47,299 nucleotides of DNA, taken from NCBI GenBank assembly GCA_009602735.1, contig WELA01013579.1, forward strand, positions 1-47,299, read 5' to 3'. Every line of letters begins with the position of its first letter. Positions within the stretch are counted from its first letter, which is position 1. The position numbers and the translations under genes are program-made. The notes beneath the pieces are model-generated. The model was not told where the DNA came from, did no database searches, and was given only the letters and a program-made list of their open reading frames with translations. Positions 30,001-40,347 of the stretch are shown here, one piece after another. This DNA is from Mesotaenium endlicherianum (taxonomy: Eukaryota; Streptophyta; Zygnematophyceae; Zygnematales; Mesotaeniaceae).

Positions 30001-30825
30001 CTTTTTCTCAACCACTTCTTCAGGTTGAGGGGGTACCTCTCTTAGCAGCAGACAGAACATTCTGTCTTCCTTCTGGTTCCAGCTTTTGACGAACTCCATT
30101 GCATTCAGCAACTTGCATCCTTCTGGAAGCCTCTTCTTTTCCTTCATTTGCCATCCACACAGGACAAGAGGAAGAGCACTGGTGGGTGCCAAGTCAGTCT
30201 GCCCATCACTGGCTCCTCTCACTTTAACTGTACCTCTGCTCCAACACACTTCAGCTTGATGTCTATTAAGCCAGGACCTGCCTAGCACGAGATCATAAAA
30301 GCCAGTGTTGAGTACCTCAAATGTAAGCGATTCAGTTAGAACTGCAATGCCAGAACCTGACTGGACCTCAATAAGCTTGGTTATGACTCCTCCCGGGATA
30401 CTTGAGGCATCTCCAAGGAATATTTTTCTATTCCCTTGGGTGACAGTAGGCAGCCTTAGCCGCTTAACTAAGTCCTTGTGGATAAAAGTATGTGACGCCC
30501 CTCCGTCAACAAATGCCCTCACCTTCCTACCTGCAATCATGCAATGCAGTAGGATAGGGGGGACTGTCTTTTCCTGACTTTCGCATTGTTCTCCTGACGT
30601 AGCAAAGAAATGTTGGACATCAGGTGGAACAAGAGCATCCAGAGTGTGCACTCTCTGGACGTCTATATTACTGATGGTCTCCTTTATCTGTTTGTCAGGC
30701 ATGCATAGTGAATCCAGTTCAGCAGGACCCATAATACCTGCTACGAGGGCAGCTAGTGACGACTCACTATCTCTAGCATCCTCACAGTCAGTAGACTGGA
30801 TTACTGACTGTTGCTGTCTTTTAAA
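27015..30825 (-). pseudogene. pol: Pro-Pol of element B, several disruptions
   Basis: Minus-strand pol in the -1 frame of gag, close to that of C in protein. Protease [14 protein letters not shown], RNase H, integrase and chromodomain are all present. Breaks: a one-base deletion just before the RT FLDD box (near 29425), a TG duplication in RNase H (near 28885), a CAG to TAG stop at the integrase zinc finger (28194-28196) and an AAG to TAG stop in the chromodomain just after YLIRW (near 27120). Some substitutions also touch RT (LTNAPATF is LTYAPATF). It cannot make its own enzymes, yet its LTRs differ by under 1 percent, so recent mobilisation in trans is plausible. Confidence 0.9.
30784..30825 (-). 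promoter_or_regulatory. -1 ribosomal frameshift signal, element B
   Basis: Minus strand: TTTAAAA (complement of 30819-30825), 7-nt spacer, perfect 10-bp stem (30802-30811 with 30784-30793) and 8-nt loop, identical in layout to element C. Confidence 0.88.
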
Positions 30826-32279
30826 GGCTGGTCTTTTCTCTCGACCTTAGGCAGGTGCTTGACCGGACACTGTTCTCTGTAGTGGCCTTTCTGCTGACAA
30901 TGGTAGCAAGTAGATTTTGCTGAGGCTGGTCTCGGCTTAGTCCTACCACCACCCCTTCCATAGCCACCTCGAGAGGGACCACCTCTACCTCTAGACTGAA
31001 TAGCATTGTACTCATACTCATATTCATCACCCTGATTATCCTCAGCCTGGTCTCCTTCAACTGCATTGTAGGAACCGTGGGGCTTTTTGACAATCTTAGA
31101 CACCAAAGCGTTACTCTGGCGCTTGTGATTGAACTGCTGCTGATCCCAGGCGTCAGCATCCTGGATCAAGTCAGCCAGTTTCTCATACTTTTTCTCAGCA
31201 AAATGACCAGAGACCTCGGATTTCAAGCCATACCTGAAGTATGCTATCCTATACCGTTCTGGCAAATCAGGCTGCTTCATCATGTTCTCTTGGAACTTTT
31301 GAGCAAACTCAGCAACTGAAGTGGTCTGCTTCAGTGTCAGGGAGATCATCGCATAGATAGCTTTCTCCTGCTGGTTGATGACATCAAACTTCTCATGCAA
31401 CTTCTCGACAAACTCTACCCACGTAGGGTCACCGAGTTGCCGAGCCTTACGCTCTTCCTTCCAGTAAAGCCACCAGTCTGCGGCACTGCCTTTCAGTAGC
31501 GCACCGGTGTGCCTGACCTTCTCGTAATCTTGCAGTTCTGGGTAGTTCTCCAGCCACTGCTCAACATCCGCGAGAAACTTGATCAGGTAATATTTTCTGT
31601 TTCCCTCAGGATCATAGTCCTGGGGAGGTTTCGGCTTGGGCTTACTAGGCCCTCGGCCACCACCACTAGTGGTGTGAGACCCCAGTTGGTCTCTGTCCCG
31701 GAGTAGGGACATTATGATTCTTTTGTCCTCCTGCTGGGACTGATACATGGTCGCCATTTGCGACTGCATCTGAACGAACAATGCTCCCAAGTCTACATTT
31801 TGGGGTGGTAGATTAGCAAATGCAGCAGCAGCATTGGCATCTACTCGCTGAGTAGTGTCCTCAACAATCCCTCTTGCTCCTGCAGCAGCAATTCCTGCCG
31901 CATTCAGCCGGTCACGTATTTGACCTAGGGGTACATTGAGTTGTACGGCAGGAGGTGGGTTCAGAACATTGGCCCTTGATGCCATAAGTTCTTCAACAGT
32001 GCGCTCGTCAGCTGGCTGTCCTTCCCTCCTTTGTATATCTTCAGCGGCCTTTGCTACTTGTTCAGCTTCTAGTCTGGCTATCTCCTCCTCAGCTTGCTGA
32101 GCTGCGACTGAGGCAATAGCAGCTGCCTCATCTGCAGCCTCCCTAGCTGCAGTATCCGCTACTGCTTCCGAATAGGTACGGTTTCCCGCTACATGGCTTT
32201 CCGCCTGGTTTTCGACATTCTCGTTATCCTGGTTCTCCATGTCTCGGGAGTTGCTAGTTTGAGACCTTGTCCTTACCAT
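30801..32279 (-). CDS. gag: Gag of element B (492 aa)
   Basis: Intact frame, very close to the gag of C, differing mostly in the Ala/Glu-rich N-terminus (for example [18 protein letters not shown]). The zinc knuckle [14 protein letters not shown] is complete. As the only open gene of B, it could still add particles for other copies. The start codon is followed by GTAAGG as in A and C. Confidence 0.94.
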   Translation of the reverse strand: MVRTRSQTSNSRDMENQDNENVENQAESHVAGNRTYSEAVADTAAREAADEAAAIASVAAQQAEEEIARLEAEQVAKAAEDIQRREGQPADERTVEELMASRANVLNPPPAVQLNVPLGQIRDRLNAAGIAAAGARGIVEDTTQRVDANAAAAFANLPPQNVDLGALFVQMQSQMATMYQSQQEDKRIIMSLLRDRDQLGSHTTSGGGRGPSKPKPKPPQDYDPEGNRKYYLIKFLADVEQWLENYPELQDYEKVRHTGALLKGSAADWWLYWKEERKARQLGDPTWVEFVEKLHEKFDVINQQEKAIYAMISLTLKQTTSVAEFAQKFQENMMKQPDLPERYRIAYFRYGLKSEVSGHFAEKKYEKLADLIQDADAWDQQQFNHKRQSNALVSKIVKKPHGSYNAVEGDQAEDNQGDEYEYEYNAIQSRGRGGPSRGGYGRGGGRTKPRPASAKSTCYHCQQKGHYREQCPVKHLPKVERKDQPLKDSNSQ

Positions 32280-32300
32280 ACAAAGAAGACTGTGATAACT

Positions 32301-32312
32301 GCTCCGATACCA
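32301..32312 (-). other. Primer-binding site of element B
   Basis: Plus strand GCTCCGATACCA, i.e. TGGTATCGGAGC on the minus strand, one base from the 5' LTR end. It confirms that B reads leftward. Confidence 0.85.
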
Positions 32313-32313
32313 C

Positions 32314-33034
32314 TGAAATGAATCGACTTACCAAATAGGCGATTAACAATTAATAAAGATCTTTATATCAGCAAGTAATCTTTATGGTATTTTCCGTTAA
32401 CTGGTTAAACGGCAAAGGACAACACACTAGCAGTGAATAATACTCGTAAGTCAAATGCGAGTAAACTAGCATCAATAATGCAAATCAGTAAACTCATACA
32501 TAAGCAAGGTTAGAAGACAGTGCGTATCAATGGCTTCTCGCCTTGGATTCAGATCTCTCTCAGTAAGCTGTACAAGAGAGTTGGCCTCGTTTCCGAATGC
32601 CGAACTCGAGAGCAATGCCTAGCATATGTACATGGAATGAGTTTACTGTTCAACGGTCAGTGCGATGGCACCGCCTACCCGGGAGTTAACCACGTTGGTA
32701 GGACCTCGGTTAACCAAATCCACCGCCATCTCCCATCATCCCGAATCGCCATCCATCATAGGGATGTCATCTGGCCATTCATCTAGCATACCACACTTAG
32801 ATGCATATCGAGGCAGTTCGCTGCTACCGAGTACGGAAGTCAGCTGGCTGTCAAAGAATGTGTCAGCAAGCTGACTTAAGGTGACCTGAGCCTGCTACTT
32901 CGGGCCGAGTCATTAAACTGATATTAAATATAAAGTCCAGCAGACTGATCATTAACTAGAGTTCAGCAGGCTGAACTTATTTAACTATATTATTTAAATG
33001 AATATGATATCAACTAATATACTGATTCATTACA
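32314..33034 (-). repeat. 5' LTR of element B (721 bp)
   Basis: TGAAATGAATCG...GATTCATTACA on the plus strand, about 6 differences from 15408-16128. Target copy CTACC follows at 33035-33039. Confidence 0.93.
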
Positions 33035-33109
33035 CTACCCCCTAAGAGGGAAGTAGATCATGGGATAAATCTATTACCTGGGAGTCAGCCACCCTGGCAA
33101 CGCACTTAT

Positions 33110-33830
33110 TGAAATGAATCGACTTACCAAATAGGCGATTAACAATTAATAAAGATCTTTATATCAGCAAGTAATCTTTATGGTACTTTCCGTTAACTGT
33201 TTAACGGCAAGAGGACAACGCACTAGCAGTGAATAATACTCGTCAGTCAAATGAGAGTAAACTAGCATCAATAATGCAAATCAGTAAACTCATACATAAG
33301 CAAGGTTAGAAGACAGTGCGTATCAATGGCTTCTCGCCTTGGATTCAGATCTCTCTCAGTAAGCTGTACAAGAGAGTTGGCCTCGTTTCCGAATACCGAA
33401 CTCGAGAGCAATGCCTAGCATATGTACATGGAATGAGTTCACTGTTCAACGGTCAGTGCGATGGCACCGCCTACCCGGGAGTTAACCACGTTGGTAGGAC
33501 CTCAGTTAACCAAATCCACCGCCATCTCCCATCATCCCGAATCGCCATCCATCATAGGTATGTCATGTGGCCATTCATATAGCATACCACACTTAGATGC
33601 ATATTGAGGCAGTTCGCTGCTACCGAGTACGGAAGTCTGCTGGCTGTCAAAGAATGTGTCAGCAAGCTGACTTAAGGTGGCCTCAGCCTACTACTTCCGG
33701 CCAAGTCATTTATCTGATATTAAGTATAAAGTCCAGCAGACTGATTATTAACTAGAGTTCAGCAGGCTGAACTTATTTAACTACATTATTTAAATGAATA
33801 TTATATCGACCAGTATACTGATTCATTACA
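33110..33830 (-). repeat. Solo LTR inside element A pol (721 bp)
   Basis: Complete LTR of the same family in reverse orientation, flanked by CTTAT at 33105-33109 and 33831-33835, with no internal DNA. Element A pol resumes directly after it (GGCTTGTCTTATGTGG follows as in C). A solo LTR arises by recombination between the two LTRs of a full copy, so a fourth family member once sat here. Confidence 0.93.
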
Positions 33831-35259
33831 CTTATGGCTTGTCTTATGTGGAGAGCGAGGAGTTGAAAACACAGATTGCTTGAGAAAAATGGTTATATTT
33901 CCCCCAGTATATCACCTTACGGCGCACCCATCCTGTTTGTTAAGAAAAAGGATGGCAGTATGCGGATGTGTGTGGATTACAGAGCTCTGAACAGAATTAT
34001 AGTGAAGAACAAGTATGCTTTATCGAGAATCGAGGACTTGCTTGATACCCTGTCTGGTGCTAAGGTGTTCAGTAAGATAGATCTCAAGAGTGGTTATCAT
34101 CAAATCAGCATTGCTGAGGGGGATGAACACAAGACTGCCTTCTGCACACGTTATGGGCACTATGAGTTCAACGTGAAGCCATTTGAACAGACTAATGCTC
34201 CTGTGACCTTCATGGGTGCTATGATTGACATTTTCAGACCTTATATGGATAAGTTTGAGGAAGTTTTCCTGGATGATATTTTAATTTTCTCTAAAGATAA
34301 AGCACGCTGAACACTTAAAGACAGTCCTGGACACTCTGAGAAGAAACCACTTATATGCTAAAATGAGCAAGTGTGATTTCTTTAAAAAAAGTATTGAACT
34401 CTTAGGCCACGTTGTCAGTAAAGAAGGCATCAGTGTGGATCTTAAGAAAGTGCAGACCATAAGGGACTGGCCAGTACCACAGTCGGTCTCTGAAGTTAGA
34501 TCCTTCCTCGGGTTGGCTAACTACTATAGGAGATTTATTGAGAATTATTCCACAAAGGCCAGTAAACTGACTGACCTTACTGAGAAAGACATAGGGTATG
34601 TGTGGGGGGAAGAGCAGCAGGCTTCCTTCCAGACCTTAAAGATGCTCTTTGTTCCGCCCCGGTGCTAGCCGTGTATGACCCCAGCAAACCAGTGCAGGTG
34701 GTCACTGATACCTCTGACTTTGCCATGGGTGCTATTTTGGTGCAGCCTGCTGACAAAACCACAAAGGATGGTAAGGTACGGCAGGAGTGGCATCCTGTAT
34801 TGTATGAGTCTATGAAATTCATTCCAGCGGAGATTAATTACTCAGTGCATTATAAAGAGCTGCTAGCTATCATTCATGTGCTCAAACAGTGGAGAGCATA
34901 CTTAAATGGTAAGGCTTTTAAGGTGATTACAGATCATCTAGCTATGACCCACTTTCAGAAGAAGTCCAAGCTGTCGAGGAGGGAGAACCGCTGGAGCCAG
35001 ATGCAGGAGCAGTTCCAAGTCCAGATCGACTACAAACCAGGGAAGTTGAATCCTGCTGATGCACTCTCTAGAAGACCTGACTTGCAAGAAAGGAACTTTA
35101 GTCAGCATGCTGTAGATAAAGTCCTGTGTGCACTCACTTCACTAAAGGTGAAAAAGTCCTTCCTTGAACAACTTAGGAAAGCCTACCTTTCTGACCCAAC
35201 ATTTGAGCCCAGCCCCACTACTGGTGTGTGTCGTGCTACTGCACTCGGGTATAAGCTCA

Positions 35260-36447
35260 AGGGAGGGGTCTGGGTGACTGAAACCACTTCAGGCAGGCTG
35301 AAGCTGGTCATTCCTAATAACTTGGAAATAAGGTCTCTCTTACTGAGTCAAGCTCATGACAGTCTCCTGGGTGGACATTTGGGGCAGGCCAAAACTGTTG
35401 GCAAACTGGCAAAACATTATCATTGGGAGGGGTTACCCCGGGAGGTCTTGAAATATGTCAAGTCCTGTGACCAGTGTCAGAGAAATAAGTCTCGGCACAC
35501 ACCACCCGGAGGTCTCTTGCAACCACTACCCATCCCAGCTGGACGCTGGGAGACTATATCCTTGGACTGGATGGTCGCACTACCAAGAACNATGCCACGA
35601 ACTGCTAATGGGCATGATTCAATACTGGTAGTCGTGGATAAACTGACAAAAATGGTCATTTTCAGGGAGGGGTCTGGGTGACTGAAACCACTTCAGGCAG
35701 GCTGAAGCTGGTCATTCCTAATAACTTGGAAATAAGGTCTCTTTTATTGAGTCAAGCTCATGACAGTCTCCTGGGTGGACATTTGGGGCAGGCCAAAACT
35801 GTTGGCAAACTCGCAAAACATTATCATTGGGAGGGATTACCCCGGGAGGTCTTGAAATATGTCAAGTCCTGTGACCAGTGTCAGAGAAATAGGTCTCGGC
35901 ACACACCACCCGGAGGTCTCTTGCAACCACTACCCATCCCAGCTGGACGCTGGGAGACTATATCCTTGGACTGGATGGTCGCAATGCCACGAACTGCTAA
36001 TGGGCATGATTCAATACTGGTAGTCGTGGATAAACTGACAAAAATGGTCATTTTCAGGGAGGGGTCTGGGTGACTGAAACCACTTCAGGCAGGCTGAAGC
36101 TGGTCATTCCTAATAACTTGGAAATAAGGTCTCTTTTATTGAGTCAAGCACATGACAATTTACTGGGTGGGCATTTGGGGCAGGCCAAGACTGTTGGCAA
36201 ACTGGCAAAACATTATCATTGGGAGGGATTACCTCAAGAGGTCTTGAAATACGTTAAGTCCTGTGACCAGTGTCAAAAGAATAAGTCTAGGCACACACCA
36301 TCGGGGGGCCTCTGACAACCGCTGCCCATCCCAGCTGGCCGCTGGAAAACAATATCCTTGGACTGGGTGGTCACTCTGCCACGAACTGCCAATGGGCATG
36401 ATTAGATACTAGTAGTCGTGGATAAACTGACAAAAATGGTCATTTTC
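35260..36447 (+). repeat. Three tandem copies of a 392-bp integrase segment
   Basis: Units 35260-35663 (404 bp including the N at 35591 and about 11 extra bases), 35664-36055 and 36056-36447. Each begins AGGGAGGGGTCTGGG and ends GGTCATTTTC. Each encodes the integrase zinc finger through the start of the catalytic core (about [11 protein letters not shown] to KLTKMVIF). Units 1 and 2 are nearly the same; unit 3 is more diverged and continues into the rest of integrase. Joints between units are in phase with no filler. Confidence 0.85.
35591..35591. other. Assembly join (single N)
   Basis: The N lies between CCAAGAAC and ATGCCACGAACTGC, two versions of the same few codons (ALPRT and AMPRT). 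Contig ends overlap here, so copy number of the tandem segment is not certain. Confidence 0.75.
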
Positions 36448-37453
36448 ATCCCCACAACTGTCAAAGTGACTGCACTCGAAACAGCGGGACAGTTCTACAA
36501 CCATGTAGTATGCCAACATGGGCTACCCTCTAATATAATCTCAGACAGAGACTCGAAATTTACCTCTAAGTTCTGGAGGGCTTTAATGGGATTAATGGGA
36601 GTCAGGCAGCTGCTCAGCACAGCAAACCACCCTCAGTGATGGGCAGACTGAAAGATCTAACCAAGTTCTGCAAGAGGTATTGAGAGCCTATATTAACCAA
36701 AAACAAGATAATTGGGATGACATGTTACCTCAAATCCAGTTTGCGGTCAACATTGCGGTGCACGCGTCAACGGGCAAGACTCCTTTTGAACTAAGCCTGG
36801 GTAGAGTCTCGAAGTCTCCTTTTGATGTGCTAGGGGAGTCTTTAACTCACCCTGAAGGGATTGACAATCCGGTCTCCCTCCAGTTAACTCAGGAGTTTGC
36901 TGATACCCTGTCAGAAGTCCAACAGAAGCTGCAGAAAGTCCAAGACAACCAACAAAAGTACGCTAATCAGCACCGTCGAGAACTGACCTTTTCTAAGGGC
37001 GATTTGGTCAAACTACATTCTCAGCACCTGTACCTCCCTGTTGTAGTCAAGAAAAAACTTGGTCCTGTCTGGGTCGGTCCATATTCGGTGGTGCGCCGTG
37101 TCGGTCAGAATGCTGACAAACTCAACATGTCAGCAGAATGCAAGGGTCACCCGGTCTTTGAAGTTTCCTTCCTCGAACCATACATCAAAGGGGACACATT
37201 GTTCACAGGTCGGTTACCTGTCCAACCGGGACCGGTCCCCGCTGTCCGGGACGGTAACTCTAAGGAATATGAGGTTGAGGAGATGTTAGACGCGCACTTG
37301 GTCCGTTGATCGTCTAAATATGTCAGGAAGTACCTCATTCGATGGAAAAGTTACAATGCCTCTGGGGACACTTGGGAATTTAAGGACCATTTGACCAATG
37401 CCAAAGGGGCGTCGAAACGGTTCCACCTTTGGGCGGCTGGAGCCCCTCCATAA

Positions 37454-37847
37454 CGGTCATTTCAGTTGACACGGGAAGGTGACAGGAGGTCCTGTCTCCA
37501 TTCAAGTTGGAGGGGAAAATATATGATAGTTAGTGTGCGAGAGCGAGAAAGGGACAGTTATGTGAACCCTAAGTGTCAGCATAGTGACTGATGGGACAGC
37601 TTGGCCCACATAAAGCACCTTGGGTGGAAGGAAAGAGGGCCTCGCACAGCAATATATCACTTAACGTACCTTAAAACACATCCATACGTTTATGTCTAGC
37701 GCACCGCAACTACGTCAACTCCTAGCAATCACCCGGTAAGGTAAACAGAAACGAATATACCATACTCATACGAACTTACTCCCTTCTTGCAACTCCTATG
37801 ACAAAGGTCGATATCCTAATAACTTGTGCCCTGGTTACATGTGCAGA
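37454..37847 (+). promoter_or_regulatory. Pol-ORF3 spacer of element A
   Basis: Has the GACAGG...CCTGTC hairpin, the internal purine tract AAGTTGGAGGGGAAAA (37504-37519) and the acceptor-like end, with CTAATAAC then CAG at 37844-37846 right before the ATG. Compared with C it contains about 125 extra bases (about 37546-37672). GTAAGGTAAACAG (about 37737-37749) is shared with C. Confidence 0.5.
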
Positions 37848-39524
37848 ATGGCTCCCACCACACAAAAGGAGGACAGGAAGCGCAAGGCAGAAGAAGCCAG
37901 GAGGACAATGGAGCAATACCAGAAGGAGCTGGCGGCGACGTCCCGCACCAGGAGAGAACAAGAAAGGGTCCGCAAACAACAAGAGGCGGCAGAAGAAGCA
38001 CAGAGGAAGAAGGACCAGGAAGCGGAAAACCTCAGGAAAGCTGAGGAGGAGAGACAGAAGAAGCAACAAGAAGAAGCGGCAGCGGCAGAGGAGGAGAGAA
38101 GGAAAAAGGCTGAAGCGGACAGGCAGAAGAGCTTGGCCACTTACAGGTATACTGTGGTGGGTGGCCAAAACTTTGATAACCTGAAGAAAGCATTGCTGGC
38201 AGCCCAGGAGATCAACAAGCTGGAGCAGACAACACTGCTACAGAGGGAAGGAATTGCAGCACTGGATAGGTTCATGGAGACACACACTGTTGTGGTCCTC
38301 TACGAGGATTATGCCAAGATGGTGGGCTATACAGCAGAGCAGGCCCGGTACCTTGCCGATGATTCAGAGAACAAGCCAGTCCCAATATCAGGAATAGTGG
38401 GAGATCAGAGACTCATCAGGATGGTGAGCATGCGGCCCGATAGCTTTAAGGATACGGTATTCTACCTCACACTATTGCCAGCTTACAATGAAGTTGAGAG
38501 AAGGAGCTGGGAGTACTTGGCCAGGGAAGCAGGACAGCAGATGTTCTCTCCCCAATGGTTCCCATGTAAACTGAGAAAGGCTGAGCATGGACCCCAGTAC
38601 TACTAGCAGCCAACAGACTGGAGGTGGATGACCGTCACAAACAAAAAGCAAGACTGTGACCGAGCCCAACCAGACGATTTCCACTATGGCCTAGACGGCT
38701 ACCTCATCCTACCACCTCACATTGCCCCTTGGGACCCCAGGCTGAATGGCTGCCTGAGCAATATGAATACAGAGACCAAAGAGCACAAGAGGAGGAGGAG
38801 AGACTACTTCTCTAAGGGAAAGCATGCCTTCGTCAAATGGGCGAAGAATGCAGGCCAGATAGATATCAGCAGGCTGAAGGCCAAGCAACCTCCAGCGCGC
38901 CCTAGGAAAGGGAGGTCAGTAGACTACTCCATGTCTACCAGGGAGCAGGACGACTTAGTGGACGAGACTCCTACTCTCTTAAAGGAGGAGGATGAGGAGG
39001 ATGAGGAAGACGAACAAGGCAGAGGAGAAGCATCAGGAGCTGGTACTCAGGAGACCCAAGGGCAGGCAGGGGCACTTCCTAAGGAACCAAGATCAGGTAC
39101 ATGGAACGTGATCCCGGTCATGGAGGCAACTGGACCCCGCACTCGCTCCCCCAGCCCGCCTGCCCAAGCAGGGGAAGAAGCTGATTTGACTGTACTTGGC
39201 AGTAGACACAGGCAGAAATCCCCAGAGGACAGGGGTGCCAGGAGAGGGACACGCGGGGTGGCCAGAGGTATGTCGGCCTCCTCCTTCGCTCAGGGACATG
39301 TACCTCTTGCCAATGTATTTCAGCATCCTACTGGAATGCCTGTCTATGTGGGCATCAACACCCAAGTGGGTGAAGAGCAGACTACCATCCTTCGTTCTCC
39401 TCGAGGTCCAACTTTAGAACAAACGGGGTTCTTTAGGAGGCCAGCTGACAGACCTAGAGGGCTGTCCAGATCTAGGTCCAGATTTCAATCTCCTGATCTT
39501 GAAGCCCCAGGAACAACCCCCTAG
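37848..39524 (+). pseudogene. ORF3 of element A (558 codons, one nonsense mutation)
   Basis: Best-preserved ORF3 in the window. ATG at 37848 after CAGA; the frame is open to a CAG to TAG change at 38604-38606 (inside QYYQQPTDWRWMT) and open again to 39524. Coiled coil residues 1-95 (AEEARRTMEQYQKEL, QEAAEEAQRKKDQEAENL), core with TYRYTVVGG, DYAKMVGYTAEQARYLADD, NEVERRSWEYLAREAG and FSKGKHAFVKWAKNAG, acidic run (EEDEEDEEDEQ), Pro/Arg tail. Same length as in C and close in sequence. A CHG-context C to T change explains the stop. Unknown family; role unknown. Particle, RNA-binding or chromatin roles are all possible. Confidence 0.87.
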
Positions 39525-39636
39525 GTGACAGGCTGAAGAGGCGGTCAATGGGGGAGGCTGGTCAAGTTCAGTTCCCTTATTTAAGACTCCTGCAGTTTAA
39601 TGTTGTCGAGGCGACAACAAGTTAAGTTGGAGGGAT

Positions 39637-40347
39637 TGTAATGAATCAGTATATTAGTAGATATAATATTCATTTAAATATAATAGTTAATTAAGTTCAG
39701 CCTGCTGAACTCTAGTTAATAATCAATCTGCTTGACTTTATATTTAACATTAGTTTAATGACTCAGCCGGAAGCAGCAGGCTGAAGTCAACTTAAGTCAG
39801 CTTGCTGACACATTCTTTGACAGTCAGCTGACTTCCGTTCTCGGTAGCAGCGAACTGCCTCGATATGCATCTAAGTGTGATATGCTAGATGAATGGCCAG
39901 ATGACATCCCTATGATGGATGGCGATTCGAGATGATGGGAGATGGCGGTGGATTTGGTTAACCGAGGTCCTACCAACGTGGTTAACTCCCGGGTAGGCGG
40001 TGTCATCGCACTAGCCGTTGAACATTCCATGTACATATGCTAGGCGTTGCTCTCGAGTTCGGCATTCGGAAACAAGGCCAACTCTCTTGTACAGCTTACT
40101 GAGAGAGATTTGAATCCAAGGCTAGAAACCATTGATACGCACTGTCTTCAAACCTTGCTTATGTATGAGTTTACTAATTTGCATTATTGATGCTAGTCTA
40201 CTTACATTTGACTTACGAGTATTATTCACTGCTAGTGTGTGGTCCTTGCTGTTAATTCAAATAACAAAAAATACCATAAAGATTACTTGCTGACATAAAG
40301 ATCTTTATTAATTGTTAATTGCCTATTTGGTAAGTCGATTCATTTCA
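39637..40347 (+). repeat. 3' LTR of element A (711 bp)
   Basis: TGTAATGAATCA...ATTCATTTCA after the tract AAGTTGGAGGGAT (39624-39636). Clearly diverged from the 5' LTR at 12309. The next bases, ATATC, do not match the left flank TCGAG. Confidence 0.92.

Larger units (their letters stand above)
15408..33034 (-). mobile_element. Element B: reverse-oriented chromovirus inserted in A and itself carrying element C
   Basis: Flanked by CTACC at 15403-15407 and 33035-33039. Reads on the minus strand: 5' LTR 32314-33034, PBS, gag, pol, ORF3 and 3' LTR 15408-16128. Without C it is about 8.8 kb, the same length as C. Its two LTRs differ at about 6 of 721 positions. Despite that, pol and ORF3 carry several stops and frameshifts. 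Confidence 0.92.
33035..37453 (+). pseudogene. pol: Pro-Pol of element A, second segment (RT to chromodomain), broken; includes solo LTR
   Basis: Continues from 15407; the solo LTR occupies 33110-33830. RT from about 33876 ([19 protein letters not shown]), RNase H ([13 protein letters not shown]; the first Asp is still there), integrase and remains of a chromodomain (YEVEEMLDAHLVR, then a CGA to TGA stop at 37307-37309). Frame breaks: deletion of AGAGC near 33877, small deletions near 34305, 34636 and 36636, stops near 36313 and 36403, and the three-fold repeat at 35260-36447. RT also has substitutions at conserved sites (MPFGLTNAP is KPFEQTNAP). Original stop TAA at 37451-37453. Not functional. 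Confidence 0.9.
12309..40347 (+). mobile_element. Element A: oldest member of the nested chromovirus family, split by elements B and a solo LTR
   Basis: Element A consists of 12309-15407, 33035-33109 and 33831-40347. Continuity is shown by the duplicated CTACC on either side of element B and CTTAT on either side of the solo LTR; across both, the protein and DNA resume where they stopped. Its order is LTR, PBS, gag, pro, RT, RNase H, integrase, chromodomain, ORF3, PPT, LTR. Its two LTRs look clearly diverged (about 5-8 percent by eye) and its pol is broken many times, so it is the oldest copy. The outer flanks do not match: TRIM LTR on the left, DIRS-like RT on the right, and no target duplication. 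Confidence 0.85.
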
